DNA of 64,000 nucleotides from Burkholderiales bacterium (GTDB lineage Bacteria; Pseudomonadota; Gammaproteobacteria; Burkholderiales; Burkholderiaceae_C), in NCBI GenBank assembly GCA_016185015.1, contig JACPOI010000019.1:58106-122105 (forward strand), given 5' to 3'. The notes beneath the pieces are model-generated. The model saw nothing but the letters and a program-made list of their open reading frames with translations, was not told where the DNA came from and did no database searches. The position numbers and the translations under genes were made by a program. Below, one piece after another: positions 10,436 to 22,271 of the stretch (positions are counted from its first letter, which is position 1; every line of letters starts with the position of its first letter).

Positions 10436-11743
10436 ATGCTGTACCAGCTCTATGAAACCCAGCGCTCCCTGATGGAGCCCTTTGCCGATCTGGCCGAGAC
10501 CACGGCCAAGGCTTTCAACAACCCGCTGTCGCCGCTGGCCCACCTGCCGCATGCCCAGCGCATGGCCGCCGGCTACGCGCTGATGCACCGCCTGGGCAAG
10601 GACTATGAGAAGCCCGAATTCGGCATCCGCACGGTAGGTGTGGACGGCGTCAATGTGGCTATCCATGAGCGCGTGGAGCTGGACAAGCCTTTCTGCGAAC
10701 TGCGCCGCTTCAAACGCTTCACCGACGACCAGTCCACGCTGACCAAGCTCAAGAACCAGCCCGTGGTACTGGTCGTGGCGCCGCTCTCGGGCCACTATGC
10801 CACGCTGCTGCGCGACACCGTGCGCACCATGCTCAAGGACCACAAGGTCTATATCACCGACTGGAAGAACGCGCGTTTGGTGCCGCTGTCGGAGGGCGAA
10901 TTCCACCTGGACGACTACGTCAACTACGTGCAGGAATTCATCCGCCACATCCAGCACGAATACGGCAACTGCCACGTGATGAGCGTGTGCCAGCCCACGG
11001 TACCGGTGCTGGCCGCCGTCTCCCTGATGGCCAGCCGCGGCGAGACCACGCCGCTGACCATGACCATGATGGGCGGCCCCATCGACGCACGCAAATCACC
11101 CACGGCCGTGAACAACCTGGCCATGACCAAGAGCCACAGCTGGTTCGAGCACAACGTGATCTACCGTGTGCCCAGCAACTTCCCCGGTGCCGGTCGCAAG
11201 GTATATCCCGGTTTCCTGCAGCACGCAGGTTTCGTGGCCATGAATCCGCAGCACCACGCCAAGAGCCACTACGACTACTTCGAGCACCTGATCAAGGGCG
11301 ACGACACCAGTGCCGACGCGCACCGCCAGTTCTACGACGAGTACAACGCCGTGCTGGACATGGACGCGCACTACTACCTGGAAACCATCAAGACCGTGTT
11401 CCAGGATTTCAGCCTGGTGCAAGGCACATGGGATGTGAAGGGCGTGGACGGCCAGATCGAGCGCGTACAGCCGCAGGACATCAAGACCACCGCCCTGCTC
11501 TCCGTCGAAGGCGAACTCGACGACATTTCAGGCTCGGGCCAGACCGAGGCCGTGCACGGCATCTGCAGCGGCGTGCCCAAGGCGCGCCAGCAACACCTGG
11601 AAGCCAAGGGTGCCGGCCACTACGGCATCTTCTCGGGCCGGCGCTGGCGCGACATCGTCTACCCGGCGGTCAAGGCCTTCATCCTGGAACACAACACGCC
11701 GGCCAAGGCGGGCGGAAAGAAAAGCGCCAGGTCAGCCGCCTGA
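10436..11743 (+). CDS. phaZ: Intracellular polyhydroxyalkanoate (PHB) depolymerase
   Basis: Mobilises stored polyhydroxybutyrate granules in the cytoplasm. The 435-residue length and the whole layout follow the Ralstonia PhaZ1 type: no signal peptide, N-terminal MLYQLYETQRSLMEPFADLAE, and a cysteine nucleophile instead of serine in SVCQPTVP (Cys185). Asp362 (in GELDDISG) and His395 (in GAGHYGIFSG) complete the probable catalytic triad, in the same order as known PhaZ1 enzymes. The C-terminus is short and basic (KAGGKKSARSAA). It is preceded by a palindrome at 10399-10416 and stands as a single gene, with the rnfB-like gene 30 bases on. It implies that the organism stores PHB; no PHA synthase lies in the window. 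Confidence 0.94.
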   Translation: MLYQLYETQRSLMEPFADLAETTAKAFNNPLSPLAHLPHAQRMAAGYALMHRLGKDYEKPEFGIRTVGVDGVNVAIHERVELDKPFCELRRFKRFTDDQSTLTKLKNQPVVLVVAPLSGHYATLLRDTVRTMLKDHKVYITDWKNARLVPLSEGEFHLDDYVNYVQEFIRHIQHEYGNCHVMSVCQPTVPVLAAVSLMASRGETTPLTMTMMGGPIDARKSPTAVNNLAMTKSHSWFEHNVIYRVPSNFPGAGRKVYPGFLQHAGFVAMNPQHHAKSHYDYFEHLIKGDDTSADAHRQFYDEYNAVLDMDAHYYLETIKTVFQDFSLVQGTWDVKGVDGQIERVQPQDIKTTALLSVEGELDDISGSGQTEAVHGICSGVPKARQQHLEAKGAGHYGIFSGRRWRDIVYPAVKAFILEHNTPAKAGGKKSARSAA

Positions 11744-11773
11744 CGCCCGACTCCAGGGCCGGATAATCCGGGC

Positions 11774-12433
11774 ATGCCCGCGACCGCTGCCCAAATCCTC
11801 GACGTCCTGCCCCAGACCCAGTGCACGCGCTGTGGTTATCCGGACTGCGCGGCGTATGCCCAGGCCATCGCGGCCGGAGACGCCGCCATCAACCAATGCC
11901 CGCCCGGTGGCGCCGAAGGCATCAGCCGTCTGGCAGCACTGACCGGCCGGCCCGCGCTGCCCCTGGACCCCGCGTTCGGCACCGAAGGTCCGCTCACCGT
12001 GGCCGTGATCGACGAGGACTGGTGCATCGGCTGCACGCTGTGCCTCGCCGTCTGCCCGACCGACGCCATCCTGGGCGGCAACAAGCGCATGCACACGGTG
12101 ATCGAGCCGCACTGCACCGGTTGCGAACTCTGCCTCCCGGTCTGCCCGGTGGACTGCATCCGCATGGAAAGTGTCAGCGGCGAGCGCACCGGCTGGGCGG
12201 CCTGGACGGCTCAGCAGGCGGCCACGGCGCGCCAACGCTATGAATTTCATAGCATTCGTCAGCAGCGCAGCCGACAGGAAAACGAACTGCAGCTGGAAGA
12301 AAAAGCGCGGATGAAGCTGGCCGATCTGCCCGCACATTCACAGCACACGGATCCGGCCGTGCTGGACCAGAAACGCGCTGTGATCGAGGCGGCCCTGGCA
12401 CGTGCACGGGCACGGCGCGAAGGTGGAAGCTGA
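11774..12433 (+). CDS. rnfB: RnfB/RsxB-like electron transport ferredoxin, soluble orphan form
   Basis: Iron-sulfur protein of 219 residues. Near the N-terminus Cys17, Cys20, Cys25 and Cys42 make the [4Fe-4S] site typical of RnfB (CTRCGYPDCAAYAQAI). Two bacterial ferredoxin motifs follow: Cys84/87/90/94 and Cys114/117/120/124. The C-terminal third (about 135-219) is charged helix (RQRYEFHSIRQQRS, ALARARARR) and resembles the tail seen on betaproteobacterial RnfB. The usual N-terminal membrane helix of RnfB is absent: the protein starts right at the first Fe-S domain. No rnfA, C, D, G or E is in the window, so it probably works outside a full Rnf complex. Its partner is unknown. Confidence 0.85.
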   Translation: MPATAAQILDVLPQTQCTRCGYPDCAAYAQAIAAGDAAINQCPPGGAEGISRLAALTGRPALPLDPAFGTEGPLTVAVIDEDWCIGCTLCLAVCPTDAILGGNKRMHTVIEPHCTGCELCLPVCPVDCIRMESVSGERTGWAAWTAQQAATARQRYEFHSIRQQRSRQENELQLEEKARMKLADLPAHSQHTDPAVLDQKRAVIEAALARARARREGGS

Positions 12434-12448
12434 GGCCGGCAGGCCTCA
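12431..12448. terminator. Inverted repeat spanning both stop codons of convergent genes
   Basis: TGAGGCC-GGCA-GGCCTCA is a perfect 7-base inverted repeat. Its left arm begins with the TGA of rnfB and its right arm ends with the complement of the TGA of the chemoreceptor gene. It can form a short hairpin in either transcript, but no T tract follows. Confidence 0.45.
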
Positions 12449-13933
12449 GGACGCGACCAGGTTCTTGTAGACGCCGGCGCCGACGTACAAATCGTCGACC
12501 TGTTGCACATAGGACATCTTGGTCTGCACCGCGCCGGTAGCCGGGTTGGTGATGTCGTACTCCACCCAGCCCGGCGCATGCTCGGCCTGCGCCACGATGG
12601 CCTCGAGCAACCCTTGGCCGTCGATGCCCGGGATGTCCTGCACCCGCGTCCCCACCTTGGCTGGATTCCCGCCAAAGGCCACATAGGCACCGCTGCGGTC
12701 CAGCGCGAAGACGTACATATCGCGGTCGTGAAAGCCCTGCTGCGGCTCGGTCAGACCCCGCACAAAACCCTCGCGTGTGGTCTGCCGGCGAAACGCAATG
12801 GCCCGCTGCACCAGCTCGAGCGCCTCGTCGGCGGTGCCCTGCTGCAGCCGGAACGCCGCCACGGCCTGGGCCAGCGTGGAAGCCCGTTGCTCCAGTTTTT
12901 CGGCCTGATCGACGGCATGTTCCACCATCGCCGCATTGCGCTGCGTGATCTCGTCAAGCTGGCGGATGGCGGCCGTGATCTCGTTGAGCGACGTGCTCTG
13001 CTCGGCGCTGGAGACCGAGATATGGGACATGCTCTCGGCCACGCCACGGATACCCGGAACGATTTCACCGATGCTGCTGCCCGCCGTGCGAATCTGCGCC
13101 ACGCTGGCCGCCACCTGGCTGGAGGAAGCACCGATGAGCTGGCGGATCTCCTTGGCCGACTCGGCCGAGCGTTGCGCCAGGGTCCGCACCTCGGCCGCCA
13201 CCACGGCAAAACCGCGCCCGGCCTCACCGGCCCGCGCGGCCTCGACAGCGGCATTGAGCGCCAGGATATTGGTCTGGAAAGCCAGGCTGTCGATCACGCC
13301 GATGATCTCGTTCATGCGCTGCGCGCTGCTCTGGATCGCTTCGACCGACTGCACGGCCTGCACCATGCCCTGGGCACCGCGGTCGGCCACGTCACGCACC
13401 TGGGCCGCCTGGCTGTTGGCCTGCTGCGTGGTACGCGCATTGCCCTGCACGGTGGATGACAACTCCTGCACGCTGGCCGAGGTCTGCTCCAGATTGGCCG
13501 CCTGCTGCTCGGTGCGGTCCGACAGCTCGCGGTTGCCCGCTGCCAGGCTCTGTCCGGCGTGCGCCACCAGCGCCGAGTTGCTGCGGATGCTGGCCACCAT
13601 GCCCGACAGGCTGGCCACCATGCCCTGCATCGCCTCGGCCATGGCACCGAGTTCGTCACGCCCGCGGATCAGTACCTTCTCGCGCAGATTGCCCTGGGCC
13701 GTCTGCTCCATGAAATGCATCACCCGGCGCAGGTCGGACATGAAGCTGAGATAGAAAGCCAGCATCAGGTAGACCAGGACCAGCAAGGCGCAGGCGCCCG
13801 TGACGATGCCGACCCACTCCATCGCGACGTAGGCCAGCAGCATGACCACGTTCAGCAGGACCAGCTTGCCGGCCAGGGACAGGCGGCGCATGAGCCATGC
13901 GCCGGGTCCAAAAATCTGTTTGATGATGCCCAT
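12446..13933 (-). CDS. Methyl-accepting chemotaxis protein with C-terminal Cache-like domain
   Basis: Chemoreceptor of 495 residues. The ATG at 13933 opens a short N-terminus, then two adjacent membrane helices (about 22-40 and 42-64) with almost no periplasmic loop, so there is no classical periplasmic sensor. A HAMP-like linker and the cytoplasmic signalling coiled coil follow, with the conserved hairpin tip around residue 214 onward ([20 protein letters not shown], then [16 protein letters not shown]). After the signalling domain the chain continues into about 120 residues ([50 protein letters not shown]) that look like a single Cache/PAS-like ligand domain. Sensing is therefore likely cytoplasmic. 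No che genes are nearby. Confidence 0.88.
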   Translation of the reverse strand: MGIIKQIFGPGAWLMRRLSLAGKLVLLNVVMLLAYVAMEWVGIVTGACALLVLVYLMLAFYLSFMSDLRRVMHFMEQTAQGNLREKVLIRGRDELGAMAEAMQGMVASLSGMVASIRSNSALVAHAGQSLAAGNRELSDRTEQQAANLEQTSASVQELSSTVQGNARTTQQANSQAAQVRDVADRGAQGMVQAVQSVEAIQSSAQRMNEIIGVIDSLAFQTNILALNAAVEAARAGEAGRGFAVVAAEVRTLAQRSAESAKEIRQLIGASSSQVAASVAQIRTAGSSIGEIVPGIRGVAESMSHISVSSAEQSTSLNEITAAIRQLDEITQRNAAMVEHAVDQAEKLEQRASTLAQAVAAFRLQQGTADEALELVQRAIAFRRQTTREGFVRGLTEPQQGFHDRDMYVFALDRSGAYVAFGGNPAKVGTRVQDIPGIDGQGLLEAIVAQAEHAPGWVEYDITNPATGAVQTKMSYVQQVDDLYVGAGVYKNLVAS

Positions 13934-14078
13934 GACGGATCCCGGTGACGTATGCCTCTCAAGCAAGGCGGGTCTGATCACAATTCAAGTTCGACCACAT
14001 CGAACCGGAACTGAAGCGCCCGATACCCTGATAAGTATAGGGATGCGTCCTTCAGGAAACTTACGGGGTTTGTCCCTA

Positions 14079-14542
14079 TCAAGTCAGGGCAGCCACCACC
14101 TCGGGAGGTGCCTGCACCAGTTCGATCAGCACGCCTTCACCCGAAACCGGGAATTCGTCACTTGACTTCGGATGCATGAAACAGATGTCGTAGCCGGCCG
14201 CGCCCTTGCGGATGCCGCCCGGCGCGAAACGCACGCCCTGGGCGGTGAGCCATTCCACGGCCTTGGGCAGGTCGTCGATCCACAGGCCCACGTGGTTGAG
14301 CGGCGTGGTGTGCACCGCCGGTTTCTTCTCGGGGTCCAGCGGCTGCATCAGGTCGACCTCGACCTTGTACGGCCCGGAGCCCATGGCGCAGATGTCCTCG
14401 TCCACGTTCTCGCGCTCGCTCCTGAACGTGCCCGTGACCTGCAAGCCCAGCATCTCGACCCAGAGCGTTCGCAGCCGGGTCTTGTCGGGGCCGCCAATGG
14501 CGATCTGCTGGATGCCCAGCACCTTGAAAGGCCGCTGACTCA

Positions 14543-14543
<1 letters not shown>
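14079..14543 (-). CDS. VOC-superfamily protein, probable methylmalonyl-CoA epimerase-like
   Basis: Glyoxalase/VOC-fold protein of 154 residues, last in the propionyl-CoA operon; its start overlaps the carboxylase alpha stop as TGATG. The position suggests a methylmalonyl-CoA epimerase or a related acyl-CoA function. Fold marks are the paired beta-alpha-beta-beta units, with [19 protein letters not shown] opening the second half and [10 protein letters not shown] closing it. The first metal-ligand position, usually His in an N-H-V/I-G motif, reads IQQIAIGG here, so Gln replaces His; the second-half His and the final Glu are present. That makes classical epimerase chemistry uncertain. A lactoylglutathione-lyase-like label is also possible. 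Confidence 0.78.
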
Positions 14544-16591
<2,048 letters not shown>

Positions 16592-16611
16592 GTTCTTATC
16601 TCCTCAGGCCA

Positions 16612-18144
16612 TCACAGCGGAATGTTGCCGTGCTTGCGCCACGGGTTGTCCAGCTTCTTGTCTTTGAGCATGACCAGCGATCGGCAGATGCGCTTGCGCG
16701 TCTCGTGCGGCAGGATCACGTCGTCGATGTAACCGCGCGCGCCGGCCACGAAGGGGTTGGCGAAGCGGGCCTTGTACTCGGCTTCCTTGGCGGCCAGCTT
16801 GGCCGGGTCACCCTTGTCTTCGCGGAAGATGATTTCCACCGCGCCCTTGGCGCCCATTACGGCAATCTCGGCATTGGGCCAGGCGAAGTTGACGTCGCCG
16901 CGCAGGTGCTTGGAGGCCATCACGTCGTAGGCGCCGCCATAGGCCTTGCGCGTGATCACGGTGACCTTGGGCACCGTGCACTCGGCGTAGGCGTAGAGCA
17001 GCTTGGCGCCGTGCTTGATGATCCCGCCGTACTCCTGGCTGGTGCCGGGCATGAAACCGGGCACGTCGACAAAGGTCACGACCGGGATGTTGAAGGCGTC
17101 GCAGAAGCGCACGAAACGTGCAGCCTTGATGCTGCTCTTGATGTCCAGGCAGCCCGCCAGCACCAGCGGTTGGTTGGCCACGATGCCCACGGTCTGGCCA
17201 TCCATACGGGCGAAACCGATCAGGATGTTCTTGGCATATTCGGGCTGGATCTCGAAGAAGTCGCCATCGTCCACGGTCTTGACGATCAGCTCCTTCATGT
17301 CGTAGGGCTTGTTCGGGTTGTCCGGCACCAGGGTGTCCAGACTGCGCTCCATGCGGTCGATCGGGTCGCCGCTCTTGCGCACCGGGGCTTTTTCACGGTT
17401 GTTCAGCGGCAGGTAGTTGTAGAGACGACGCAGCATGAGCAGCGCCTCCACGTCGTTCTCGAAGGCCAGGTCGGCCACACCGCTCTTGGTGGTGTGGGTC
17501 AACGCGCCGCCCAGTTCCTCGGCGGTCACCTCCTCATGCGTCACCGTCTTCACCACCTCGGGGCCGGTCACGAACATATAGGAGCTGTCCTTCACCATGA
17601 AGATGAAGTCCGTGATGGCCGGGCTGTAAACGGCGCCGCCGGCACTCGGGCCCATGATCATGCTGATCTGCGGGATCACCCCCGAGGCGCAGACGTTGCG
17701 CTGGAACACCTCGGCATAACCCCCCAGGGAGGCCACGCCTTCCTGGATGCGGGCGCCGCCGGAATCGTTCAGGCCGATGACCGGCGCGCCGGCCTTCATG
17801 GCCTGGTCCATGATCTTGCAGATCTTCTCGGCATGGGCCTCGGACAGCGCACCGCCGAAGACCGTGAAGTCCTGGCTGTAGACGAAGACCAGGCGGCCGT
17901 TGATCATGCCGTAGCCGGTGACCACGCCGTCACCCGGGATCTTGTTCTCCTCCATGCCGAAGTCCACGCAGCGGTGTTCGACAAACATGTCCCACTCTTC
18001 GAAGGTACCTTCGTCAAGCAGCACTTCCAGGCGCTCACGTGCCGTCAGCTTGCCCTTGGCGTGCTGCGCGGCGATACGTTTCTCGCCGCCGCCCAGGCGG
18101 GCTGCGGCGCGTTTTTGCTCCAGTTGTTCCAGGATGTCGTGCAT
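16612..18144 (-). CDS. pccB: Propionyl-CoA carboxylase beta subunit (carboxyltransferase)
   Basis: Carboxyltransferase subunit, 510 residues, that transfers CO2 from carboxybiotin to propionyl-CoA. It starts [20 protein letters not shown], the usual PccB N-terminus. Two crotonase-like halves are visible: the first with [38 protein letters not shown] and [14 protein letters not shown] (acyl-CoA oxyanion glycines), the second with [24 protein letters not shown] and [13 protein letters not shown]. The C-terminus [16 protein letters not shown] is very typical. The operon order on the minus strand is mutase, meaB, pccB, pccA, VOC; the gap to meaB is 22 bases. Confidence 0.95.
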   Translation of the reverse strand: MHDILEQLEQKRAAARLGGGEKRIAAQHAKGKLTARERLEVLLDEGTFEEWDMFVEHRCVDFGMEENKIPGDGVVTGYGMINGRLVFVYSQDFTVFGGALSEAHAEKICKIMDQAMKAGAPVIGLNDSGGARIQEGVASLGGYAEVFQRNVCASGVIPQISMIMGPSAGGAVYSPAITDFIFMVKDSSYMFVTGPEVVKTVTHEEVTAEELGGALTHTTKSGVADLAFENDVEALLMLRRLYNYLPLNNREKAPVRKSGDPIDRMERSLDTLVPDNPNKPYDMKELIVKTVDDGDFFEIQPEYAKNILIGFARMDGQTVGIVANQPLVLAGCLDIKSSIKAARFVRFCDAFNIPVVTFVDVPGFMPGTSQEYGGIIKHGAKLLYAYAECTVPKVTVITRKAYGGAYDVMASKHLRGDVNFAWPNAEIAVMGAKGAVEIIFREDKGDPAKLAAKEAEYKARFANPFVAGARGYIDDVILPHETRKRICRSLVMLKDKKLDNPWRKHGNIPL

Positions 18145-18166
18145 GGTTCGTCCTCTGTTGATTCGT

Positions 18167-19201
18167 TCAGGTTTTGTGTTCGTAGGCCTGCAGCAGCTGG
18201 CGTGCGGCGGTGGAGGCGGCCAGACGGCCGCTTATGACTTCCGTGCTCAACGGGGCCAGCAATTTTCGCACCTGCGGGTGCGCGCGAAACGCCAGTCGCA
18301 GACCCGCCTCGATGCGCTCCCACATCCAGGCCTGGGCCTGGCTCTCGCGCCGCGCCGCCAGTTTGCCGCTGGCGGACTGCAGCGCGCGGAACTGCGTGAC
18401 GGCCGCCCAGAAACTGTCCACGCCCTGGCCCAGCAGGGCACTGAGCTGGACCACCTTCGGGTGCCAGATCTTCTCGTCGTGGTGCGCGTGCTCGGGGTTG
18501 CCGTGCTGGCCGAGCAAGCGCAGCGACGAGGTGATCTGCGCCTGCGCACGGGTGGCGGCCGCGGCATCGATGTCGGCCTTGTTGATCACCACCAGGTCGG
18601 CCAGCTCCATCACGCCCTTCTTGATGGCCTGCAGGTCGTCGCCCGCATTGGGCAGCTGCATCAGGCAGAACATGTCGGTCATGCTGGCCACGGCGGTCTC
18701 GCTCTGGCCCACACCCACGGTCTCGACGATCACGATGTCGTAACCCGCAGCCTCGCAGACCAGCATGGCCTCGCGGGTCTTCTCGGCCACACCACCGAGC
18801 GTGCCGCTGGACGGACTGGGCCGGATATAGGCCTGTTCATGCACGGAGAGTTTCTCCATGCGGGTCTTGTCGCCCAGGATGGAGCCACCGGAGACGCTGG
18901 AAGATGGGTCCACCGCCAGCACGGCCACGCGATGCCCATGGCCGATGAGGTAGAGGCCCAGCGCCTCGATGAAGGTGGACTTGCCCACACCGGGCACGCC
19001 GCTGATGCCCAGCCGAAACGCGCCACCGGTGTGCGGCAGCAGCGCCGTCAGCAGTTCGTCGCCCTGCGCCCGGTGATCGGCCCGCGTCGATTCGAGCAGC
19101 GTGATGGCCTTGGCCATGGCACGGCGCCGCTGGGCGGGGGTGCCCTGCAGGATGCCGTCCAGCAGTGGCAGGGGACCAGCCGCTTGTTTCTTCTCGGTCA
19201 T
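18167..19201 (-). CDS. meaB: Methylmalonyl-CoA mutase chaperone GTPase MeaB/ArgK
   Basis: G3E-family P-loop GTPase that guards adenosylcobalamin loading and protects methylmalonyl-CoA mutase from inactivation. The ATG at 19201 gives 344 residues. The Walker A motif GVPGVGKS is at 68-75, followed by the [20 protein letters not shown] segment typical of MeaB, the ETVGVGQSE switch region, and NKAD for guanine recognition. The helical C-terminal dimerisation arm is present. The upstream part of the open frame (to 19258) was rejected as it has no family similarity. It lies between mutase and pccB; a 129-base spacer with a REP-like repeat separates it from the mutase stop. Confidence 0.93.
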   Translation of the reverse strand: MTEKKQAAGPLPLLDGILQGTPAQRRRAMAKAITLLESTRADHRAQGDELLTALLPHTGGAFRLGISGVPGVGKSTFIEALGLYLIGHGHRVAVLAVDPSSSVSGGSILGDKTRMEKLSVHEQAYIRPSPSSGTLGGVAEKTREAMLVCEAAGYDIVIVETVGVGQSETAVASMTDMFCLMQLPNAGDDLQAIKKGVMELADLVVINKADIDAAAATRAQAQITSSLRLLGQHGNPEHAHHDEKIWHPKVVQLSALLGQGVDSFWAAVTQFRALQSASGKLAARRESQAQAWMWERIEAGLRLAFRAHPQVRKLLAPLSTEVISGRLAASTAARQLLQAYEHKT

Positions 19202-19257
19202 GCGCACATCAGAAAATGAGAGCCGGCCCGCGCACCGCGCCCTTAAGACTAGGGACA

Positions 19258-19327
19258 CCGTGGAACCGGCTTCGCCGGGCCGCTGGTGTCGCCCCCTTGA
19301 GGGGGAGGCGCATAGCGCCTCGGGGGT
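19258..19327. repeat. REP-like GC-rich extragenic palindromic repeat
   Basis: Three nested hairpins occur in one 70-base spacer: CCGGC-TTC-GCCGG (19266-19278), GCCCCC-TTGA-GGGGG (19291-19305) and AGGCGC-ATA-GCGCCT (19306-19320). The pattern resembles the extragenic palindromes common in Comamonadaceae genomes. Lying between mutase and meaB, it could stabilise the upstream message or partly terminate it, which would set the mutase to chaperone ratio. Confidence 0.6.
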
Positions 19328-19330
19328 GCT

Positions 19331-21487
19331 TCATTGAACGGCCTTCTTGATCTGCTCCAGCACGTCCTTGGCGCTGGCCGGGATCGGGGTGCCGGGGCCG
19401 TAGATGCCCTTGACGCCCGCTTCATAGAGAAAGTCGTAGTCCTGACGCGGAATGACACCGCCGACGAAAACGATGATGTCGTCGGCGCCCTGCTTCTTGA
19501 GCTCGGCGATGATGGCCGGCACCAGGGTCTTGTGGCCTGCGGCCAGCGTGGAGACACCCACGGCGTGCACATCGTTCTCGATGGCCTGGCGCGCGCACTC
19601 TTCGGGCGTCTGGAACAGCGGGCCCATGTCCACGTCGAAGCCCAGATCGGCAAAGGCCGTGGCCACCACCTTGGCGCCGCGGTCATGCCCGTCCTGGCCC
19701 AGCTTGGAGATCATCACGCGCGGACGACGGCCCTGCGCCGTCGCGAAGTCGGCGATTTCCTTCTTCAGGGTTTCCCAGCCCTCGGCCGAGTCGTAGGCAG
19801 CTGCGTACACACCGGTCACCTTTTGCGTATCGGCGCGATGGCGCCCGAAAACCTTCTCCAGCGCATCGCTGACCTCGCCGACCGTGGCGCGCAGGCGGAT
19901 GGCCTGGATGCTCAGGTCGAGCAGGTTACCACTGCCCTGCTCGGCGGCCTGCGTGAGAGCATCCAGTGCCGCCTGAACCGCCTTGGCATCGCGGCTGGCA
20001 CGGATGGCCTTGAGGCGCGCAATCTGGCCGTCGCGCACCTTGACGTTGTCGACCTCGAGGATGTCGATCGGGTCTTCCTTCTTGAGCTTGTACTTGTTGA
20101 CGCCGACGATGACGTCCTTGCCCGAGTCGATACGGGCCTGCTTTTCGGCGGCGGCCGCCTCGATCTTGAGCTTGGCCCAGCCGCTGTCCACCGCCTTGGT
20201 CATGCCGCCCATGGCGTCGACCTCCTCGATGATGGTCCAGGCCGCATCGGCCATGTCCTGCGTGAGCTTTTCCATCATGTAGCTGCCGGCCCAGGGGTCG
20301 ATCACATTGGTGATGTGGGTCTCTTCCTGGATGATGAGCTGGGTGTTGCGCGCAATGCGCGAGCTGAACTCGGTCGGCAGGGCAATGGCTTCGTCGAAGC
20401 TGTTGGTGTGCAGGCTCTGCGTGCCACCGAACACGGCGGCCATGGCCTCGATGGTGGTGCGCACCACGTTGTTGTAGGGGTCCTGCTCGGTCAGGCTCCA
20501 ACCCGAGGTCTGGCTGTGGGTGCGCAGCATCAGGCTCTTGGGGTTCTTGGCGTTGAAACCCTTCATGATGCGGCACCACAGCAGGCGCGCCGCACGCATC
20601 TTGGCGATCTCCAGATAGAAGTTCATCCCGACCGCCCAGAAGAAGGACAGCCGACCCGCAAAGTCGTCCACGTCCATGCCCTTGGCAATCGCCGTTTTCA
20701 CATACTCCTTGCCGTCGGCCAGGGTGAAGGCCAGTTCCAGCGCCTGGTTGGCCCCAGCCTCCTGCATGTGGTAACCCGAGATCGAGATCGAGTTGAACTT
20801 GGGCATGTTCTTGCTCGTGTACTCGATGATGTCGCCGATGATGCGCATGCTCGGCTCGGGCGGGTAGATGTAGGTGTTGCGGACCATGAACTCCTTGAGG
20901 ATGTCGTTCTGGATGGTCCCGCTCAATTTGTCTTGCGACACGCCCTGCTCTTCGGCCGCCACCACATAACCCGCCAGCACCGGCAACACGGCACCGTTCA
21001 TGGTCATGGAGACGGACACCTTGTCCAGCGGGATCTCGCTGAACAGGATCTTCATGTCCTCCACCGAATCGATGGCCACGCCGGCCTTGCCCACGTCACC
21101 CGTCACGCGCGGGTGGTCGCTGTCGTAGCCGCGGTGCGTGGCCAGGTCGAAGGCCACGCTCACGCCCTGCCCGCCGGCCGCCAGGGCCTTGCGGTAGAAG
21201 GCGTTGGACTCCTCCGCCGTGGAAAAGCCGGCGTACTGGCGGATGGTCCAGGGCCGCACGGCGTACATGGTGGCCTGCGGTCCGCGCAGATAGGGCTCGA
21301 AGCCGGGCAGCGTGTCGGCGTGCGGCAGGTCCCGGGTGTCGGCCGCGGTGTACAGCGGCTTGACTGAAATGCCATCGGGCGTGAGCCAGTTCAGGGCGTT
21401 CACGTCACCGCCCGGCGCAGACTTGGCGGCGGCCTTGTGCCAGGCCTCGAGGCTGGCTTGTTTGAACTCGGTCTTTTTCTGGTTCAT
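19331..21487 (-). CDS. scpA: Methylmalonyl-CoA mutase, adenosylcobalamin-dependent, single-chain
   Basis: Isomerises (R)-methylmalonyl-CoA to succinyl-CoA. The ATG at 21487 gives 718 residues, the size of large-subunit mutases such as E. coli ScpA/Sbm. The N-terminal TIM-barrel part contains the substrate-binding segment [21 protein letters not shown] and [12 protein letters not shown]. The middle has the active-site stretch [19 protein letters not shown]. The C-terminal Rossmann-like domain carries the B12 motif D599-x-H601-x-x-G604 ([10 protein letters not shown]) with [13 protein letters not shown] and VFVGGVIP beyond it. It is first in the operon, transcribed away from the GntR regulator, with an AT-rich operator-like region at 21538-21590. 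Together with PccAB it routes propionate, odd-chain fatty acids or branched amino acids into the TCA cycle. Confidence 0.96.
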   Translation of the reverse strand: MNQKKTEFKQASLEAWHKAAAKSAPGGDVNALNWLTPDGISVKPLYTAADTRDLPHADTLPGFEPYLRGPQATMYAVRPWTIRQYAGFSTAEESNAFYRKALAAGGQGVSVAFDLATHRGYDSDHPRVTGDVGKAGVAIDSVEDMKILFSEIPLDKVSVSMTMNGAVLPVLAGYVVAAEEQGVSQDKLSGTIQNDILKEFMVRNTYIYPPEPSMRIIGDIIEYTSKNMPKFNSISISGYHMQEAGANQALELAFTLADGKEYVKTAIAKGMDVDDFAGRLSFFWAVGMNFYLEIAKMRAARLLWCRIMKGFNAKNPKSLMLRTHSQTSGWSLTEQDPYNNVVRTTIEAMAAVFGGTQSLHTNSFDEAIALPTEFSSRIARNTQLIIQEETHITNVIDPWAGSYMMEKLTQDMADAAWTIIEEVDAMGGMTKAVDSGWAKLKIEAAAAEKQARIDSGKDVIVGVNKYKLKKEDPIDILEVDNVKVRDGQIARLKAIRASRDAKAVQAALDALTQAAEQGSGNLLDLSIQAIRLRATVGEVSDALEKVFGRHRADTQKVTGVYAAAYDSAEGWETLKKEIADFATAQGRRPRVMISKLGQDGHDRGAKVVATAFADLGFDVDMGPLFQTPEECARQAIENDVHAVGVSTLAAGHKTLVPAIIAELKKQGADDIIVFVGGVIPRQDYDFLYEAGVKGIYGPGTPIPASAKDVLEQIKKAVQ

Positions 21488-21537
21488 GGCAAAGCGGCGG
21501 CCCCGGGAAGGCCCTTTAAATTGTTGCGCGGAGTTTA

Positions 21538-21558
21538 CATCATTCATAATTATTGATG
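21538..21558. promoter_or_regulatory. Putative GntR/FCD operator between mutase and its regulator
   Basis: CATCA and TGATG arms flank an 11-base AT-rich core holding the palindrome ATAATTAT (21546-21553). The site lies midway in the 102-base divergent promoter region, where a FadR-subfamily regulator would be expected to bind and control both itself and the mutase operon. No binding data; inference from position and symmetry. Confidence 0.5.
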
Positions 21559-21589
21559 CAAAATATTCTTTAAGCTTACAATCCCGGCC

Positions 21590-22225
21590 ATGTCCGCCGT
21601 TTCCCTCTCTCCCCGCGCCCTGTATGAAGAAGTGGCCGAACTGTTGCGCCAGCGCATCTTCAACCGCGAACTGGAACCCGGCAGTTGGATCGACGAACTG
21701 AAGATCGCCGAGGACTACGGCATCAGCCGCACCCCCCTGCGCGAGGCGCTCAAGGTCCTGGCCGCCGAAGGCCTGGTGACCATGAAGGTGCGCCGCGGCG
21801 CCTACGTCACCGAGGTCAATGAAAAGGACCTGGTGGACATCTACCACCTGCTGGGTCTGCTGGAATCCGACGCGACCGGCATGGTGGCCCGGCACGCCAC
21901 GGACGAGCAGCTGCGCGAACTGCAAAGCCTGCACGAGGCACTGGAAGCCAGCACCCAGAACCGGGATCGTTTCTTCGAACTCAACGAACGCTTCCACATG
22001 CGCCTGCTGGAGATCGCCGACAACCGCTGGCGCAACCAGATGGTGGCCGACCTGCGCAAGGTCATGAAGCTCAACCGGCACCACTCGCTGCTCAAGTCCG
22101 GTCGCATCGAGGAGTCACTGGCCGAACACCGCGCCGTCATGACCGCGCTGCAGGCACGCGATGCCGCCGCTGCCACGCAAAGGATGCTGGAACACTTCCG
22201 CAACGGACTCGAAGCCGCAACCTGA
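21590..22225 (+). CDS. GntR-family regulator, FadR/FCD subfamily
   Basis: Ligand-responsive transcription factor of 211 residues. The winged helix-turn-helix at about 8-75 reads [21 protein letters not shown], then [20 protein letters not shown] and RRGAYV, a textbook GntR domain. The FCD effector domain follows (about 80-205) with helices [21 protein letters not shown] and the metal/ligand His cluster in [17 protein letters not shown] and EHRAVMTAL. It is divergent from the methylmalonyl-CoA mutase operon, so it very likely controls that operon; the effector could be a propionate-derived acid or CoA ester. It closely resembles the other FCD regulator at 60120-60788, and both have AT-rich palindromic promoter regions. 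Confidence 0.9.
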   Translation: MSAVSLSPRALYEEVAELLRQRIFNRELEPGSWIDELKIAEDYGISRTPLREALKVLAAEGLVTMKVRRGAYVTEVNEKDLVDIYHLLGLLESDATGMVARHATDEQLRELQSLHEALEASTQNRDRFFELNERFHMRLLEIADNRWRNQMVADLRKVMKLNRHHSLLKSGRIEESLAEHRAVMTALQARDAAAATQRMLEHFRNGLEAAT

Positions 22226-22271
22226 GACTTTTGCACTGGCCGCCCGGCCTGAATTGCCCTATCCTGAGTTC

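Noticed and set aside
19334..21367. 677-codon plus-strand frame opposite the mutase
   Set aside because: Antisense shadow of the methylmalonyl-CoA mutase gene, with no recognisable fold.
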